From Bifidobacterium catenulatum subsp. kashiwanohense JCM 15439 = DSM 21854 (GTDB lineage Bacteria; Actinomycetota; Actinomycetes; Actinomycetales; Bifidobacteriaceae), in contig NZ_AP012327.1 of the NCBI RefSeq assembly GCF_001042615.1, positions 186,001 to 250,000 on the forward strand: a DNA stretch of 64,000 nucleotides, read 5' to 3'. The translations under genes were made by a program, and so were the position numbers. The notes below the pieces were generated by a model, which saw nothing but the letters and a program-made list of their open reading frames with translations, searched no databases and was not told the origin of the DNA. Positions 25,675-34,928 of this stretch are shown here, piece after piece; positions within the stretch are counted from its first letter, which is position 1, and each line of letters begins with the position of its first letter.

Positions 25675-27300
25675 CTAGCGTTTGAAGCGCTTGAACAGTT
25701 TGGCGATGGCGTGGCCGGCTGCGGCGCACATCACCGATCCGATGCCCAGCAGTGTGACGGTGACCTGCGGGCGGCGCAATTCGTTGCGGATACCGATCAG
25801 ATCGGTCACGCAATGGTCTTCGAAGAACACGCGTAATTCGTTGCTGGAGTAGCGTCCGACCAGGTCTCCCCACGTGAGCATGCGCGTCACGTAGCTGACC
25901 GGATTGTTTTCGCGGAATTCAAACAGACGAATGCCGCGCAGTCGCGATTTCGGACCGTAGCATTCAAATCCGCAGGTCGGCGCGTAGCCAAGATCAATGT
26001 CGTGCACATGCCCGACGAACGCGTTCTTATGGTCATGCCCGCAGAACAGCGCGAAATAGCCGCCCGCATCGCGCAGCGCCTGCACTTCGCCAACGTTTTC
26101 ATCCGCGCATCCGATTGCCTCTCCAAGCCTTGAGCCAGGCCTGCACACGTCACGATCCAACACATAGCAATGCCCTGCGAACGTTCGCGCGCCCTCTACC
26201 GCATTCGGCGTGTATGCGGGCACTTCGCGCAGGCAATCGTAGAACTCCTGCGGCGGAATATGCTGGAACGCGATCGCCGGAACCGCCAAACCGTCGCCGT
26301 TGCGCTCGCCCAACTCGCGTTGCACTTGCTTCAGCCATTCGATCGCTTCCGGTGAAGGTGTGCCGTAGCCGTCGGAATCGGCCAAATCCCAGCCGCGTGA
26401 ATTCGATGCATACTTTGCGTAGGATGTCAGCGATTCCCGTCCGCCGGCAGTATTTCCGGCAGTGTTGCTAACAGTATTGCCGGATTTACCAGTATTTCCA
26501 GCATGCTCGCAATCGTTGGAAATGCTGCGATCGCTGTCAAACGCATTATCCGCATAATCGCCGGAATTCACCATCATCACGCTCATCGCAATACGTCCTG
26601 ACCCGTCGGAAGCTTCAATCGGAATCGCAAACGTGCCTGGTTCGAGCGCCAGGGGAGAAGAACCGGCGACAGGGTTCATGCAACCGAAAAACTCGCGGTA
26701 TATGTCATCCTGCTCGTCTGCGAGAATGCCACACTGGAAATCGTGGTTGCCGTAGGTTGCCGCGAAGGGGATTCGCGCTTCCAATGCAGGTCCGAGGAAT
26801 GCTGCGAATGTGTCTCGTACTTTCTGCCGTGTGCTGTCGAGTATGGTTGCGGCGGTCGCGCGATTGATGGATTGCGCCCATGATTCAAGTTTGTTGGCGG
26901 ATCCGTCGCGCCCGTTGCGCTTGTTGCGTTTCACGAGTTTCGGCGAGTCGGTGCCGATGCCGTCGATCATCCAATTGTCGTCGGTCGGGGGCTGTTCGAG
27001 CAACGCTTTGGCGAGCGGATGGCGTTTGATGCCGCGAATTTTCGCTTCGATTTCGGTGACCGCACGTATGTGCGTGCCCGGCTGCTCTCCGCGGCGGCGC
27101 AGGAACGTGTCGATGTACGCGGGGTCGTATCCGCGAATTTGGTCGCCGGTGAAGACGATCAGATCGGGATGCGTTTTCTTGATGGCGGCTTCGATGAGAC
27201 GGATCGTGTCTTCACGCACGTTCGGTCCGTCCTGAATATCGGCCATCTGCAGCACACGGAAGGTGCCGTCGCTGTTGAATCGCAAGGTCATGATGCTCAC
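25675..27300 (-). CDS. Calcineurin-like metallophosphoesterase, paralog A
   Basis: A 541-residue phosphoesterase of the Dcr2/purple-acid-phosphatase-like group. Metal-site motifs in order: ADIQDG (D-x-Q in place of the usual D-x-H), FTGDQI, YGNHDFQCG, FQHIPPQEF and CGHDHKNAFVGH. Two inserts, about 220-330, are low in conservation. A hydrophobic C-terminal segment (VTVTLLGIGSVMCAAAGHAI) followed by KRFKR suggests a membrane tail anchor. It is clearly related to the gene at 59538-60974. The substrate is unknown. A start at 27291 (MTLRFN) is possible. Confidence 0.85.
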   Translation of the reverse strand: MSIMTLRFNSDGTFRVLQMADIQDGPNVREDTIRLIEAAIKKTHPDLIVFTGDQIRGYDPAYIDTFLRRRGEQPGTHIRAVTEIEAKIRGIKRHPLAKALLEQPPTDDNWMIDGIGTDSPKLVKRNKRNGRDGSANKLESWAQSINRATAATILDSTRQKVRDTFAAFLGPALEARIPFAATYGNHDFQCGILADEQDDIYREFFGCMNPVAGSSPLALEPGTFAIPIEASDGSGRIAMSVMMVNSGDYADNAFDSDRSISNDCEHAGNTGKSGNTVSNTAGNTAGGRESLTSYAKYASNSRGWDLADSDGYGTPSPEAIEWLKQVQRELGERNGDGLAVPAIAFQHIPPQEFYDCLREVPAYTPNAVEGARTFAGHCYVLDRDVCRPGSRLGEAIGCADENVGEVQALRDAGGYFALFCGHDHKNAFVGHVHDIDLGYAPTCGFECYGPKSRLRGIRLFEFRENNPVSYVTRMLTWGDLVGRYSSNELRVFFEDHCVTDLIGIRNELRRPQVTVTLLGIGSVMCAAAGHAIAKLFKRFKR

Positions 27301-27489
27301 TGTAATGCGCGAAATCTGGATATGGGGTGAAAAAGAGACGAAAATCGCGGTCTGCCCGTCATATGGCGGAATGCCGGCGATATATGGGATTGGTTGCAGC
27401 TACTATGGGCGGCAGTGCAGGTAGGTAACATGCACGTAACAATGTGGGCCGGCAGAAGGCCTGCCCAGCTTTACAGATAAGGAGGAGTG

Positions 27490-29400
27490 ATGGGTCAGGA
27501 TCAATCGTCAGTGTTTGATCTCGCGGCAGTCGCCGCGGCGTCCAACGGAGGGAACAACGACCCGCTGCTGCCTCCGGCGCGTTATATTGGAGCTCCGCAA
27601 AAGCCCAGCAAGATGCCGTACAACAAGTACGTCGCATACGATAAGCAGGTGCCGTTTGATTACCCGGAGCGTACGTGGCCGGGCAAGCGACTGCAGCGTG
27701 CACCGCGTTGGTGTTCCGTCGATCTTCGTGACGGCAATCAGGCCCTCGTCAACCCGATGGATTCCGAGCGCAAGCTGCGTTTCTGGAATCTGCTGGTGTC
27801 GTTGGGCTTTAAGGAGATCGAGGTCGGCTTCCCGTCGGCTTCCGAAACCGATTATGATTTCATTCGCATGCTGATCGAGCGTGAGCTCATTCCTGACGAC
27901 GTTACGATCGTGGTGCTGACGCAGGCTCGCGAGCACCTGATTCGCAAGACTTACGAGTGCCTGAAGGGTGCCAAGCGCGCCGTCGTGCACTTCTATAACT
28001 CCGTGTCCGTGCTGCAGCGCGAGGTCGTGTTCCGTAAGGATAAGGCCGGCATCAAGAAGCTCGCCACCGACGCGGCCACTCTGTGCAAGGAGCTTGAGGG
28101 CGAGGCACAGGGCATCGACCTGTATTACGAGTATTCTCCGGAATCCTTCACCGGCACCGAGCCGGAGTACGCCGTTGAGGTATGCAATGCGGTGATCGAC
28201 GTGATTAAGCCGACTCCGGAGCATCCGATGATCATCAATCTGCCGGCAACGGTGGAAATGACCACCCCGAACGTGTTTGCCGATCAGGTGGAATACGTGT
28301 CGAACAATCTGGTGCCGCGCGACGCCGTGGTGCTGTCGCTGCACCCGCACAACGATGAAGGCATGGGCGTGGCCGCCACCGAGTTGGCCGTGCTTGCCGG
28401 CGCCGACCGCGTTGAGGGCTGCCTGCTGGGCAACGGCGAGCGTACCGGCAACGTCGATCTGGTTACGCTTGGTTTGAACTTCCTCACGCAGGGCATTGAT
28501 CCGCAGATCGATTATTCCAATGTTCCTGAGATTCGCAAGACGGTTGAGTACTGCAACCAGCTGAAGATTTCCGAGCGTCACCCGTATGCCGGCAATTTCG
28601 TGTTCACCGCCTTCTCCGGCTCACATCAGGATGCCATTAAGAAGGGTCTTGAGGCTCGTCAGGTGGCTGCCGACCGCGCCGGTGCCGATCTTGACAGCTT
28701 TGTGTGGCTGGTGCCGTACCTGCCGATCGATCCGAAGGATATCGGCCGCACGTACGAGGCCATCATCCGCGTGAACTCCCAGTCCGGCAAGGGCGGCATG
28801 GCCTACCTGCTGAAGACCAACCACAATCTTGATCTGCCGAAGCGTCTGCAGGTCGAGTTCGACAAGGTTGTGCAGGCGTACGCCGATGAGACCAAGAAGG
28901 AAGTCAAGGACGAGGATATTTGGCGTCTGTTCAAGGACGAGTATCTGCCGGTTGAAGAGTCTGGTGCCACCGCCGCGGGCGTTGTGGTCGGCGACAGCAA
29001 GGATGAATCCCTCGAACAGTGGGGCCGTTTGAAGCTGCTGAAGGTGTCGGTCTCTTCCGGTGAAGATGGTTCCGATACCGTGCTGAAGGCCAGGATTCTT
29101 GACCGTGGCGTGAACGCCGGCGTTGATGAGCCGGTGGAGCGTGAGGTTTCCGGCATGGGTAATGGCCCGCTTGCCGCTTTCCTGAACGCGCTGAGCAATT
29201 TCGGTATCGAGGCTTCCGTAATGGATTATGTGGAGCACACCATGTCCGTCGGCACCGACGCCATGGCCGCTTCCTATGTGGAATGCCAGATCGGTGAGGA
29301 AGACGATCCGCGGATTGTGTGGGGTGTCGGCATCGACACGTCCATCGTCACCAGCTCGCTGAAGGCCATTATTTCGGCCATCAACCGTTCCGAGCGCTGA
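27490..29400 (+). CDS. leuA: 2-isopropylmalate synthase
   Basis: A 636-residue type II enzyme that condenses acetyl-CoA with 2-oxoisovalerate, the first committed step of leucine synthesis. The catalytic signature is RWCSVDLRDGNQALVNPM. HPHNDEGMGVAATELAVL holds the metal-binding His pair, and the C-terminal LeuA dimer domain provides leucine feedback. AAGGAGG lies just before the start. GTG at 27487 and ATG at 27490 are both in frame; ATG is preferred. leuCD lie 33 kb away at the end of the window. A bidirectional terminator follows. Confidence 0.96.
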   Translation: MGQDQSSVFDLAAVAAASNGGNNDPLLPPARYIGAPQKPSKMPYNKYVAYDKQVPFDYPERTWPGKRLQRAPRWCSVDLRDGNQALVNPMDSERKLRFWNLLVSLGFKEIEVGFPSASETDYDFIRMLIERELIPDDVTIVVLTQAREHLIRKTYECLKGAKRAVVHFYNSVSVLQREVVFRKDKAGIKKLATDAATLCKELEGEAQGIDLYYEYSPESFTGTEPEYAVEVCNAVIDVIKPTPEHPMIINLPATVEMTTPNVFADQVEYVSNNLVPRDAVVLSLHPHNDEGMGVAATELAVLAGADRVEGCLLGNGERTGNVDLVTLGLNFLTQGIDPQIDYSNVPEIRKTVEYCNQLKISERHPYAGNFVFTAFSGSHQDAIKKGLEARQVAADRAGADLDSFVWLVPYLPIDPKDIGRTYEAIIRVNSQSGKGGMAYLLKTNHNLDLPKRLQVEFDKVVQAYADETKKEVKDEDIWRLFKDEYLPVEESGATAAGVVVGDSKDESLEQWGRLKLLKVSVSSGEDGSDTVLKARILDRGVNAGVDEPVEREVSGMGNGPLAAFLNALSNFGIEASVMDYVEHTMSVGTDAMAASYVECQIGEEDDPRIVWGVGIDTSIVTSSLKAIISAINRSER

Positions 29401-29430
29401 TTTCCGCGGGTTTCCGTTTTTCATAGAAGT

Positions 29431-29480
29431 AAGGGCCTGTGACGTACTTCGTTGGTGAGTGCGTCACAGGCCCTTTGTGT
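29431..29480. terminator. Bidirectional terminator between leuA and the PBP gene
   Basis: Perfect 14-bp arms AAGGGCCTGTGACG and CGTCACAGGCCCTT enclose 17 nt. TTTGTGTTTTG follows on the plus strand and CTTACTTCT on the minus. It serves the convergent leuA and PBP genes. Confidence 0.85.
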
Positions 29481-29552
29481 TTTGATTTTTGTTTTCCTAT
29501 TCTTTTTCGTGTGATTCCGCCAACAGCGACCGAATTTGCTTGCAGACGTCGG

Positions 29553-31940
29553 TTATTGGGCTCCGTTCGGCTGGTTTCCGCCGTCGTTGCCGTCGGTTCC
29601 ACTGTTGCCGTCGCTGCCGCTGTTGCCGCTGTTGCCGCTGTTGCCACTGTTGCCACTGTTGCCACTGTTGCCACTGTTGCCACTGTTGCCACTGTTGCCA
29701 CTGTTGCCACTGTTGACGCCGGTTCCGCTGTTGCCGTCGCTACCGCCGGTCCCGCTGGTCCCACCGTTGTTGGAATTGTTTCCGTCTCCGCTGCCGCTGC
29801 TGTTCTGATCGCTGTTCTGCGTCGGATCAGGCGTGGTCTGCTCGGTGTTTTCTTCGACCTTCGGCACTTCCTGGCTCTGCCGTGTTTGGGTCTTCTGCGC
29901 GCCGGTGCCCCACGTGCCGTCCGGGCCGCCGATCTTGCCGTTGTCGGTCGGCTCGGTGAAGGTCAGCACCTCCTGATTCTGCAGGGCGAGCGACATGAAC
30001 TCCTCAAACAGATGCGACGGGTAGCCGGTGGAGGAAACGCCATAGCCTGCGAACGGTGGCACTTCCTGCGCGCTGCCGTCTTCCGCAGGATTCCAAATGG
30101 CCCACACATTGAGCAGCTGCGGCGTGTAGCCTACGAACGAAGCCGCCTTCTCGTCGTTCGCGGTACCGGACTTGCCGGCCACCTGGCGTCCGAGACGTGC
30201 CGAAACGCCTGCAGCGGTGCCGTACGTGGTGGTGCCCTGCATGGCCTTCTGCACCAAGTGGCAATCGTTCGCCTCGAACACCTGCTGGTTCTCCTGCGCC
30301 GTCCTGTACAGTTCCTTCGAATCATCGGACATGAGCACCTTGTCAACGATGTGCAACGTGTTCTTCACGCCATCGTTGGCAATGGTGGAGTGGCCCTGAG
30401 CCAGATCCCATACGGTAATGCCGTTAATGCCCAAAATGTTGTAGGTGGTGTCTTCGGCAATGTCTCCCTCAATGCCCGCCTGATGCGCGATCTTGGCGAG
30501 ATTCGCGGCGCCGAGATGCTTGTTGACATCCATGAACACGGTGTTCACCGAATTCGCGGTCGCCTGATAGAGGTTGATATACCCCCAGTTGGTGTTAAGT
30601 GCGTTCGGCACCTGCGCGGTGGTTCCCGGAGTCGTCTCAAACGTCAGGCCGGAATTACCGTTGAACAACGTGTTGAAATTCACACCCTCCTGAGCGGCTC
30701 CCAGCAAACCGAACGGCTTCATCGTGGAGCCCGGCTCGAACGTGGCCTGAGTGACGTTGTTGAGCTGCTTGGTGAGGTAATCGTTGCCCGCATACATGGC
30801 CTTGACGGAACCGGTTTTCTGATCGACCGCAATGCCGCCCACCTGAATGCTATCCGGCATGCCTTCCGGCCGGGTGTCGCCGACCTGTTGGATTTCGTCC
30901 TGCATGCCCTTGTCAAGCGTGGTGACAATCTTGTAGCCGCCGGTTTCCAAATCATCGGCGGTGAACGCCTTGGAATTGACCAGTTCATTCTTCACCGTGG
31001 TCAGCAGATACCCGTTGGCGCCCGACATCTGGTTGTTCTGCTGGATTTCCGCCACGGCGGGGAACTGTGCTTCCTTCTTTTCCTTGGCGGTGATGTAGCC
31101 ATCTTCCCTCATGATGTTGAGCACGCGGTCGTATCGCTTTTCAGCCTGCTCAGGGTTGACGGCTGGATCCCATGAGCTCGGCGCAGGAATGATACCGGCC
31201 AGCATAGCGGATTCCGACAAGGTCAGATCACTGGCGTTCTTGTTGAAATACGCCTTCGCCGCCGCCTGGATACCATACGCGCCGCGACCAAGGTAAATCG
31301 TGTTCATGTAATTGCACAGCACCTGGCTTTTATCTTGCGCCTGTGCGATCTTGATGGCCAGGAACGCTTCCCTGAGCTTGCCGGAATACGACGTGGTTTC
31401 GCCCAGATAATATCGTTCCGCATACTGCTGAGTGATGGTCGAACCACCTTGCCTGCTGCCGGTGGTCAAGTTCGTATACAGCGCTCGCGCGATGCCATAC
31501 AGGTCGATGCCCTTGTTGGTGTAGAAGGATCGGTCTTCCGATGCGACGATCGCGTTGCTCACGTAATCAGGCAGTACCGCGCAGTCGATGATTTCGCGGT
31601 TTTGCTCCGCGTAGCTGCCGATTTCCGTAGTGCCGTCGGCATAGTAGACGGTTGTTTTTTCGGCGAGGGCGAACTTCTCCGGTTCGGGGATTTCCGTGGT
31701 GATATACATGTAAGCGAACAGGCCGATTCCTGCCGCGAGCAGCGCCGCGAAGATGCCGAGTACCCACTTCAGTACGAGATGCTTGCGCTTGTTCTGCTTT
31801 TTCTTAGGTCCGTTGGCGCGGTGCGATCCGTGGTTCTGCGGCTTGGGCGCGCTATGGGATGCGTTGCTGCGATTGCTGCTGGCGCCACCGTTGTGGGCGC
31901 TTCTTGAGCGTGAGCTTACGCTTCGTGTGTGTGAAACCAT
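29553..31940 (-). CDS. Class A penicillin-binding protein
   Basis: A 795-residue bifunctional murein synthase. After a basic Ser/Asn-rich cytoplasmic tail comes a membrane helix (about 56-80), then a GT51 glycosyltransferase (ASEDRSFYTN; GGSTITQQYAERYY) and a transpeptidase with SxxK (GSTMKPFG), SxN (ANSVNTVF) and KSGT (GKSGTANDEKAASF). The extracellular tail after about residue 690 is acidic and low in complexity, with ten Asn-Ser-Gly repeats. I chose the ATG at 31940; the frame is open to 32060, but the extra sequence is not conserved in type. Confidence 0.93.
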   Translation of the reverse strand: MVSHTRSVSSRSRSAHNGGASSNRSNASHSAPKPQNHGSHRANGPKKKQNKRKHLVLKWVLGIFAALLAAGIGLFAYMYITTEIPEPEKFALAEKTTVYYADGTTEIGSYAEQNREIIDCAVLPDYVSNAIVASEDRSFYTNKGIDLYGIARALYTNLTTGSRQGGSTITQQYAERYYLGETTSYSGKLREAFLAIKIAQAQDKSQVLCNYMNTIYLGRGAYGIQAAAKAYFNKNASDLTLSESAMLAGIIPAPSSWDPAVNPEQAEKRYDRVLNIMREDGYITAKEKKEAQFPAVAEIQQNNQMSGANGYLLTTVKNELVNSKAFTADDLETGGYKIVTTLDKGMQDEIQQVGDTRPEGMPDSIQVGGIAVDQKTGSVKAMYAGNDYLTKQLNNVTQATFEPGSTMKPFGLLGAAQEGVNFNTLFNGNSGLTFETTPGTTAQVPNALNTNWGYINLYQATANSVNTVFMDVNKHLGAANLAKIAHQAGIEGDIAEDTTYNILGINGITVWDLAQGHSTIANDGVKNTLHIVDKVLMSDDSKELYRTAQENQQVFEANDCHLVQKAMQGTTTYGTAAGVSARLGRQVAGKSGTANDEKAASFVGYTPQLLNVWAIWNPAEDGSAQEVPPFAGYGVSSTGYPSHLFEEFMSLALQNQEVLTFTEPTDNGKIGGPDGTWGTGAQKTQTRQSQEVPKVEENTEQTTPDPTQNSDQNSSGSGDGNNSNNGGTSGTGGSDGNSGTGVNSGNSGNSGNSGNSGNSGNSGNSGNSGNSGNSGSDGNSGTDGNDGGNQPNGAQ
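29623..29712 (+). repeat. 9-bp tandem repeat coding the NSG tail of the PBP
   Basis: Two copies of TTGCCGCTG are followed by eight perfect copies of TTGCCACTG. On the coding (minus) strand each unit gives Asn-Ser-Gly. The unit length is a multiple of three, so slippage would change the length of the tail without breaking the frame. Confidence 0.95.
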
Positions 31941-32124
31941 AGGTCCCACCGTAGCTGATTGACTTGAGAAATCAGGTGAAAATGGGGTGCGTTTGCCTTG
32001 GCGGGGGCATTTTTTGCGCAGCTCTTTTACAAATCGACAGTTTGCAGGACGTTGCCTCAATATCGGCTGATTTTCAGGGTTTTGTCAGTTTTTCAGGTGC
32101 CTTTTCGCTGTTTCGCAGGTATGC

Positions 32125-32154
32125 TTGAGAATTGGTACCTGTAACGCATACACA
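32125..32154 (+). promoter_or_regulatory. Possible promoter of ino1
   Basis: TTGAGA (32125-32130), 18 nt, TACACA (32149-32154), 23 bp before the ATG. The hexamers are only moderate matches. Confidence 0.35.
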
Positions 32155-32176
32155 TATACAGAGGAGTCGTTTACAG

Positions 32177-33319
32177 ATGAGCATTCGTGTGGCTATCGCC
32201 GGCGTTGGCAATTGCGCTTCGTCGCTGGTGCAGGGCGTTGAATACTACAAAGACACGAAGGACGAGGATAAGATTCCCGGTCTGATGCACAACAATTTCG
32301 GCGGATACCGCGTGCGTGACATTGAATTCGTCACCGCGTTCGACGTGGATGCGCTGAAGGTCGGTAAGGACTTGTCCGAAGCCATCGAGGCGTCGCAGAA
32401 CAACACGATCAAGTTTGCCGACGTGCCGAACCTAGGCGTTGAGGTGCTGCGCGGTCCGACCAACGATGGCTTGGGCGAATACTACCGTCAGATGATCGAC
32501 GAGTCCGACGCCGAGCCGGTCGACGTGGCCCAGGTGCTGCGTGACAAGAAGGTCGACGTGCTTGTTTCCTACCTGCCGGTCGGTTCCGAGCAGGCCGACA
32601 AGGCGTACGCCCAGGCCGCCATGGACGCCGGCTGCGCGTTCGTGAACTGCCTGCCGGTGTTCATCGCCTCCGATCCGGAATGGGCGCAGAAGTTCCGTGA
32701 CGCCGGTGTGCCGATCGTCGGTGACGACATCAAGTCCCAGGTTGGCGCCACGATCACGCACCGCGTGCTCGCCCGCCTGTTCGAAGACCGTGGCGTGCGC
32801 CTGGACCGCACGTACCAGCTCAATGTGGGCGGCAACATGGACTTCATGAACATGCTGCAGCGTTCGCGCCTGGAATCCAAGAAGATTTCCAAGACTCGCG
32901 CCGTCACTTCCGTGGTGCCGCACGATATGGACCCGCACAATGTGCATATCGGCCCGTCAGATTACGTGGCATGGCTTGACGACCGCAAGTTCGCGTTCGT
33001 GCGTCTTGAGGGCACCACGTTCGGTGATGTGCCGCTGAGCTTGGAATACAAGCTGCAGGTGTGGGATTCCCCGAATTCCGCCGGTATTGTGATTGACGCC
33101 GTGCGTGCCGCCAAGATTGCGCTCGATCGCCATCTGGCCGGTCCGATTCTGGCTCCGAGCTCCTACTTCATGAAGTCGCCGGCCGTCCAGCACGAGGATG
33201 GTGAGGCGCGCCGCTTGGTGGAGGAGTTCATCAAGGGTAGCGTTGAGGGCAGCGAAGAGCAGCTTGACGCCGATGTCGCCGCCGCCAAGGCAGCTGGTAA
33301 GGATGTGTGGCGTGCCTGA
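32177..33319 (+). CDS. ino1: Inositol-3-phosphate synthase
   Basis: A 380-residue NAD-dependent synthase that turns glucose-6-phosphate into myo-inositol-3-phosphate, used in actinobacteria for phosphatidylinositol. The Rossmann start reads [21 protein letters not shown] in two pieces ([13 protein letters not shown]). [25 protein letters not shown], seen in parts, matches the active-site region, and [16 protein letters not shown] lies near the end. GAGGAG lies 10 nt before the ATG at 32177. The longer open frame to 32132 is unlikely. A bidirectional terminator shared with glf follows. Confidence 0.93.
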   Translation: MSIRVAIAGVGNCASSLVQGVEYYKDTKDEDKIPGLMHNNFGGYRVRDIEFVTAFDVDALKVGKDLSEAIEASQNNTIKFADVPNLGVEVLRGPTNDGLGEYYRQMIDESDAEPVDVAQVLRDKKVDVLVSYLPVGSEQADKAYAQAAMDAGCAFVNCLPVFIASDPEWAQKFRDAGVPIVGDDIKSQVGATITHRVLARLFEDRGVRLDRTYQLNVGGNMDFMNMLQRSRLESKKISKTRAVTSVVPHDMDPHNVHIGPSDYVAWLDDRKFAFVRLEGTTFGDVPLSLEYKLQVWDSPNSAGIVIDAVRAAKIALDRHLAGPILAPSSYFMKSPAVQHEDGEARRLVEEFIKGSVEGSEEQLDADVAAAKAAGKDVWRA

Positions 33320-33342
33320 TTTTTGGTTCGCCTGATATGAGG

Positions 33343-33380
33343 AATCCCCAATCTACCGTCGGTGGATTGGGGATTTTTAA
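33343..33380. terminator. Bidirectional terminator between ino1 and glf
   Basis: Perfect 11-bp arms AATCCCCAATC (33343-33353) and GATTGGGGATT (33365-33375) with an 11-nt loop, followed by TTTAATT. It serves both convergent genes. Confidence 0.85.
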
Positions 33381-33406
33381 TTACGATTTGGAAACGATGC
33401 GTATTG

Positions 33407-34585
33407 TCACTTCTTGAGAAGGGGTTCGACCTGTTCCTCGTACGCGGTCAACGCGGTGTCGATCACGTTGTGCATGTCGTAGTACTTGTACGTGCCCAGA
33501 CGGCCGCCGAACACGGTGAGCGGCTCGGCCTTCGCGAGCTCCTCGTACCTCGCGTACAGCGCCTTGTCGGCCTCGGTGTTGATCGGATAGTACGGTTCGT
33601 CGCCGCGCTCGGCGAAACGGCTGTACTCCTCCCACACCACCGTTCTGTCCGGATTCTGCGAATCCCTGCGCTCCGGATTGAAGTTCTTGAACTCGATCGC
33701 GCGCGTGTACGGCACGTCCGCGTCGGAGAAGTTCATCACCGGGCAGCCGAAATGGTCGCCCTCGTCGTAACGCACCTCCCTGAAGTCGACCGTGCGCCAC
33801 TTGAGCTCGCCCAGCGAGTAGTCGAAGTAGCGGTCCACCGGGCCCGTGTACACCACCGGCACGCCGGCCGCGGCCAAAGCCTTCCTGTTGAACGGCTGCG
33901 AGGCGTCGAAGAAGTCGGTCTCCAGGGTCACGTGGATGCGCGGATCGTCGATCATGCGCTCCATCCACGCGGTGTAGCCGTCCGTGGGCAGGCCCTCCCA
34001 CGTGTCCCTGAAATAGCGGTTGTCGTAGTTGAAGCGCACCGGCAGGCGGTTGATGATGCCCGCGGGCAGGTCCTTCGGGTCGGTCTGCCACTGCTTGCCC
34101 GTGTAGTTCTTGATGAACGCCTCGTACAGGGGACGGCCGATCAGCGAGATGCCCTTGTCGTTGAGGTTCTCCGGATCCTTGCCGGCCAGCTCGCCGGCCT
34201 GCTCGGCCACGAGCGCCTTGGCCTCGGCGGGCGTGTAGTGGGCATGGAAGAACTGGTTGATGGTGCCCAGGTTGATCGGCAGGGGGTAGACCTCGCCGTC
34301 GTGCGTGGCGTACACGCGGTGCACGTAGTCGGTGAACGAGGTGAACCTGTTCACGTAGTCCCACACGCGCCTGTTGGACGTGTGGAACAGGTGGGCGCCG
34401 TACTTGTGGATCTCCGCGCCGGTCTCCTCGTCCATGTAGCTGTACGCGTTGCCGCCGATGTGGTCACGCACGTCGATGATCTCGACCCTCGCGCCCAGAT
34501 GCTCCACGGCCTGCTGGGCCACGGTCAGGCCGAACAGGCCCGCGCCCACGACCACCAGATCGGGATACTCCACCGATTCAGTCAT
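33407..34585 (-). CDS. glf: UDP-galactopyranose mutase
   Basis: A 392-residue FAD enzyme that interconverts UDP-galactopyranose and UDP-galactofuranose, the donor for galactofuranose in surface glycans. The N-terminus reads LVVVGAGLFGLTVAQQ, and GAHLFHTSNRRVWDYVNRF (in part) and DNRYFRDTWEGLPTDGYTAW (in part) are family signatures. Third codon positions are almost all G or C, noticeably more than in ino1 or topA, so the gene may be of foreign origin or very highly expressed. No glycan cluster surrounds it. Confidence 0.95.
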   Translation of the reverse strand: MTESVEYPDLVVVGAGLFGLTVAQQAVEHLGARVEIIDVRDHIGGNAYSYMDEETGAEIHKYGAHLFHTSNRRVWDYVNRFTSFTDYVHRVYATHDGEVYPLPINLGTINQFFHAHYTPAEAKALVAEQAGELAGKDPENLNDKGISLIGRPLYEAFIKNYTGKQWQTDPKDLPAGIINRLPVRFNYDNRYFRDTWEGLPTDGYTAWMERMIDDPRIHVTLETDFFDASQPFNRKALAAAGVPVVYTGPVDRYFDYSLGELKWRTVDFREVRYDEGDHFGCPVMNFSDADVPYTRAIEFKNFNPERRDSQNPDRTVVWEEYSRFAERGDEPYYPINTEADKALYARYEELAKAEPLTVFGGRLGTYKYYDMHNVIDTALTAYEEQVEPLLKK

Positions 34586-34776
34586 AAGAACAACCTTCCG
34601 AACTCAAACAAACACACAATATTCGTGTGCGATTCCTCATCAAGCATACCCGTCCATCCTCCTTAACATGGGGTGCAGCATTTTTGACGTTCGATTTTTT
34701 CGTATGGCGAGGCCTGCATGGCGACCTATGGCATGGCCTACGTGGGTTTCCGGCGCGGTTCGGTCCGGGCATGGTG

Positions 34777-34782
34777 TACACT
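34777..34782 (+). promoter_or_regulatory. Likely -10 of the SRP RNA gene
   Basis: TACACT lies 8 nt before the RNA 5' end. No good -35 hexamer is visible at the expected distance. Confidence 0.4.
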
Positions 34783-34789
34783 GGTCTTT

Positions 34790-34876
34790 GCCTCCGCGTG
34801 GCGGTACGTCACCCAACTCCCCCAGGGCAGGAATGCAGCAAGGGTAAGTGGCCTCTTCCGGGTGCGTGGAGGTTTT
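34790..34876 (+). ncRNA. ffs: Signal recognition particle RNA (4.5S type)
   Basis: The 5' CCTCC (34791-34795) pairs with the 3' GGAGG (34868-34872), making a single long hairpin. The tip holds GGCAGGAATGCAGCA (34826-34840), the conserved Ffh-binding domain of actinobacterial SRP RNA. A T-rich run (TTTTCTT) ends the transcript. The exact ends are estimates. It binds Ffh and guides membrane proteins to the translocon. Confidence 0.9.
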
Positions 34877-34928
34877 CTTATATCTTCTTGCCATTCCTGC
34901 ATACCGTAGAGCCGATGTCGTATTCTCA

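Noticed and set aside
27387..27431. Leader peptide upstream of leuA
   Set aside because: A 14-codon frame (MGLVAATMGGSAGR) exists but has only one Leu codon and no clear attenuator stems.
27508..28581. Minus-strand frame of 357 codons inside leuA
   Set aside because: Antisense to the conserved leuA core, with His/Leu/Val-rich sequence and no start signals.
29439..31175. Long plus-strand frame (578 codons) opposite the PBP gene
   Set aside because: It is a shadow of the PBP gene. It has no ribosome binding site and its valine/alanine repeats are the NSG repeat read backwards.
33362..34666. Plus-strand frame of 434 codons opposite glf
   Set aside because: It arises from the GC-rich third positions of glf, has no family pattern and starts within the terminator.
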